Of a DNA stretch of 36,395 nt, positions 34,309 through 36,395 are shown one piece after another; within the stretch, counting starts at the first letter, position 1, and each line of letters starts with the position of its first letter. The notes under the pieces were generated by a model. The model saw nothing but the letters and a program-made list of their open reading frames with translations. It did not search any database and was not told the DNA's origin. The DNA is from an uncultured Oscillospiraceae bacterium (GTDB lineage: Bacteria > Bacillota > Clostridia > Oscillospirales > Acutalibacteraceae), in NCBI GenBank assembly GCA_900545625.1, contig UQZS01000015.1:1-36395 (forward strand), given 5' to 3'. Both the position numbers and the translations under genes were made by a program.

Positions 34309-36105
34309 ATGCGCGATGATGATCTGAGAAATTTCTTCGATGAGGACGCTTACAACGAGCTATTGGCGGAATACGCCGAACGAGACCAAAAGAAAAAGAC
34401 ACCCGAGCCCGATGAACCGGCACGCGCGCCGCATCGGTCGGCTGCGTCGCAGCAGGACACTCGCCGTATCGAACACCGGGCGGCATCTGAACGCGCCGCA
34501 CAGCGCCGGGCGGCCGAAACGCCGGCAGCGCCGGCAGCTTCTGCGCGCGCGGCGAGCCGGCAGAGCACGGCACAACCACGGCAAAGCCGCGCTTCCGCTC
34601 CCAAGCAAAGCGCGTCTGCGCCCCGACGGACAGCGCAAAACGGGCAGGTTTCCCAAGCCCGGCCGCTGCAAAACACGCAGCCGGAGCGCAGCCGCCCCGC
34701 GTACCCGCGCATCGATGATGCCCCCATCCGGCCGCTGGAGCCTGCAAAGCCCCCGTTGAGCAAGGAAAATTTCAAGCTCGACATCCAGGGGCTTGAGGAG
34801 GAATTCTCGCCTGCCACACGCCGTCCGCGCCGCGCGGAACGCGGACAGCAGGGTGCGGGTGCATTTTCCGCATTTCCCGAAATCATCAAGAAGCGCGCGC
34901 CGCAGAGCGCGAAAGACGGTGCCGAGTTTATCGCACACGATGTGCGTGAGCCGCTGCCTGACGGCGGCACCGTTGCTGCAAAGCGTTTTCGCGTTCCGAG
35001 CAAAGCAGAGCTGAAAGCCTTTTTCATTCAAAATAAAAAAACATGGATCATCCTTGGGATTTGTGTGGCTGTGGCGATCTTCCTTTCGATCTATACCATC
35101 AGCTGCATCAATGACGTGCTGGCAATCAACCGCGACAGTGAGACGATCGTGACCGTCAGCATCCCCGCGGATGCCGACACGCGCACCGTGCTCAAGATCC
35201 TCAAGGACAACAACCTCATCGAGCACCGCTTTTTCTGTGAGGCGGTCGCTTCGATCATGCGCTTCCGCGACGATAACTATTTGACGGGGATCTATTATGT
35301 GACTGCCTCCATGGGTGTGGAGAAGATGCTCAGTACCTTTAAGGTCGCGCCGACCACGGGGGAAACGGTCACGCTCACATTCCCCGAAGGGTACACGGTC
35401 GATCAGATCGTGGCAAAGCTCGCGGAATATGAGGTCTGCTCTGCCGATGTGATGTATCAGACGATGCGCGAGGTGGATTTCAGCAGCGAGTACAGCTTCA
35501 TTCAGGAAATGGATGATAAGGAAGATCGTTTCCGTATGCTCGAGGGCTATCTGTATCCTGACACTTACGAGTTCTATATCGGTGAGAATCCGTCAAGCGT
35601 CATCCGCAAGTTCTTAAATAATTTCCAAAACAAGTGGACCGAAGAATACGCCAAACAGGCGGAGGCACTCAACATGACCGTGGACGACGTGATCACGCTC
35701 GCCTCCATCATCCAGAAGGAGGCGTACGGCGAGGATCAGTCGCCGCTGGTGTCGTCGGTGCTGCATAACCGCTTGGATAATTCGGGGCTCTACCCGTCGC
35801 TGCAGTGCGATTCCACCACGGAGTATATCAACGAGTATATTGCCGCATCCGTAACGGACGCCGCCGAACTTGCCCGGTATACCGAGCTTTACAGCTCCTA
35901 CCGCTGCGAGGGGCTGCCCGTGGGCGCGATCTGCAACCCGGGCGACGACGCGATCAACGCCGCGCTGTTCCCGGAGGATACGAACTATTACTTCTTTGCG
36001 CACGACGTGAACCGCAAGCTGTATCTTGCGCGCAACGACAGCGAACGTCGGCAGAACAACCTGACCATCCTCACCGTGAACAGACAAGCGGAAGAAGAGG
36101 GATAA
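34309..36105 (+). CDS. mltG: Endolytic murein transglycosylase MltG with long disordered N-terminus
   Basis: A 598-residue YceG/MltG-family enzyme that cuts nascent peptidoglycan strands at the membrane. The N-terminal about 240 residues are low in complexity, rich in Ala, Arg, Gln, Ser and Pro, and predicted disordered in the cytoplasm. One transmembrane helix follows (about 245-267). The extracellular YceG domain starts near VTVSIPADADTRTVLKIL and has the catalytic glutamate E471 in ASIIQKEA, then VSSVLHNRLDN and YFFAHDVNRKLYLARN. The start is ATG at 34309, eleven bases after AAGGAGG; a TTG at 34282 precedes that site. Most family members are 330-400 residues, so the extension is the odd part. 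Confidence 0.92.
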   Translation: MRDDDLRNFFDEDAYNELLAEYAERDQKKKTPEPDEPARAPHRSAASQQDTRRIEHRAASERAAQRRAAETPAAPAASARAASRQSTAQPRQSRASAPKQSASAPRRTAQNGQVSQARPLQNTQPERSRPAYPRIDDAPIRPLEPAKPPLSKENFKLDIQGLEEEFSPATRRPRRAERGQQGAGAFSAFPEIIKKRAPQSAKDGAEFIAHDVREPLPDGGTVAAKRFRVPSKAELKAFFIQNKKTWIILGICVAVAIFLSIYTISCINDVLAINRDSETIVTVSIPADADTRTVLKILKDNNLIEHRFFCEAVASIMRFRDDNYLTGIYYVTASMGVEKMLSTFKVAPTTGETVTLTFPEGYTVDQIVAKLAEYEVCSADVMYQTMREVDFSSEYSFIQEMDDKEDRFRMLEGYLYPDTYEFYIGENPSSVIRKFLNNFQNKWTEEYAKQAEALNMTVDDVITLASIIQKEAYGEDQSPLVSSVLHNRLDNSGLYPSLQCDSTTEYINEYIAASVTDAAELARYTELYSSYRCEGLPVGAICNPGDDAINAALFPEDTNYYFFAHDVNRKLYLARNDSERRQNNLTILTVNRQAEEEG

Positions 36106-36109
36106 CAAC

Positions 36110-36144
36110 AAACACCGAACCCGCAGGAAGCGGGTTCGGTGTTT
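36110..36144 (+). terminator. Strong hairpin after mltG
   Basis: AAACACCGAACCCGC (36110-36124) and its exact complement (36130-36144) form a 15-bp stem with a 5-base loop, but only TTT followed by CGG comes after it. It may be a partial terminator or attenuator that sets the level of the downstream U32 peptidase gene. Confidence 0.6.
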
Positions 36145-36162
36145 CGGAAAATGGAGAAGGAT

Positions 36163-36395
36163 ATGACAAAAAAACCGGAGCTGCTTTGCCCTGCCGGGGA
36201 TGCCGAGCGGCTGGAGGCGGCGCTGTATTTTGGTGCGGACGCGGTGTATTTGGGCGGCGAGGCGTTCGGAATGCGCTCTTCGCCGCAAAATTTTTCGGCT
36301 TCCGCGCTTCCCGACGCGGTGCAAAAGGCGCATGCGGCGGGCGCAAAGGTGTACCTGACCTGCAACACCCTGCCGCGCAACGATGAGATTGAGCG
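36163..36395 (+). CDS. U32 family peptidase, 5' part
   Basis: The first 77 residues of a U32-type protein, cut off by the window end. LLCPAGDAERLEAALYFGADAVYLGG is the diagnostic N-terminal block of this family, which includes YegQ/RlhA-like proteins (tRNA or rRNA hydroxylation) and collagenase-like PrtC. The C-terminal part needed to tell them apart is missing. The ATG at 36163 follows GGAGAAGG; an ATG at 36151 overlaps that site. In other Clostridia U32 genes commonly follow mltG, in keeping with this order. Confidence 0.9.
   Translation, partial: MTKKPELLCPAGDAERLEAALYFGADAVYLGGEAFGMRSSPQNFSASALPDAVQKAHAAGAKVYLTCNTLPRNDEIE

Overview
The window looks like chromosome of an anaerobic, gut-type member of the Clostridia, possibly Oscillospirales. 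This is an inference from moderately high GC, strong AGGAGG ribosome binding sites with some TTG/GTG starts, the rpoB-rpoC then str-operon order, a long-form ThyX in place of ThyA, an ECF sigma/membrane anti-sigma pair, and a GPH-family sugar transporter. I saw no rRNA, tRNA, IS element, prophage or CRISPR array. No gene-free stretch exceeds 300 bp; the largest is about 275 bp, upstream of the GPH transporter.

Layout. (1) 1-10471, + strand: core information genes, namely the 3' part of rpoB, then rpoC, rpsL, rpsG, fusA and tuf. There are clear promoters before rpsL and tuf and a strong terminator after tuf. (2) 10512-14940, - strand: a fructosamine-kinase/APH-like kinase and a heterodimeric ABC exporter with one intact and one degenerate ATP site. 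(3) 15049-19675: a small InlB-repeat membrane protein (+), an OPA-like transporter (-) divergent from an alkaline-phosphatase-superfamily phosphodiesterase (+), a CCA-adding enzyme (-) and a GNAT acetyltransferase (-). (4) 19830-23350, + strand: a GPH transporter with a very long charged tail and an AraC-type regulator. (5) 23351-25519, - strand: a probable oxidative-stress operon of FAD/Rieske oxidoreductase, small ferritin-like protein and Cu/Zn superoxide dismutase. A hairpin covers the dismutase ribosome binding site. (6) 25601-28951, + strand: PAP2 phosphatase plus metallophosphoesterase, then ECF sigma factor plus membrane-bound partner. (7) 29067-36395: a tandem-domain ThyX (-) divergent from a probable seven-gene operon (+) of tmk, DUF2156 protein, GNAT, DJ-1/PfpI, 5-formyl-THF cyclo-ligase, mltG and a U32 peptidase, the last cut by the window edge.

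Genes that work together: the transcription/translation core; dTMP synthesis (ThyX), its phosphorylation (Tmk) and folate recycling (cyclo-ligase); the redox trio; and transporter/regulator or sigma/anti-sigma pairs. The observations most worth following are the internally duplicated ThyX whose halves have lost complementary motifs, the hairpin that doubles as terminator and RBS blocker before the dismutase, the rpsL promoter framed by a perfect 10-bp inverted repeat, and the 325-residue tail of the GPH transporter. Gene identities come from motif recognition by eye; no database search was run.
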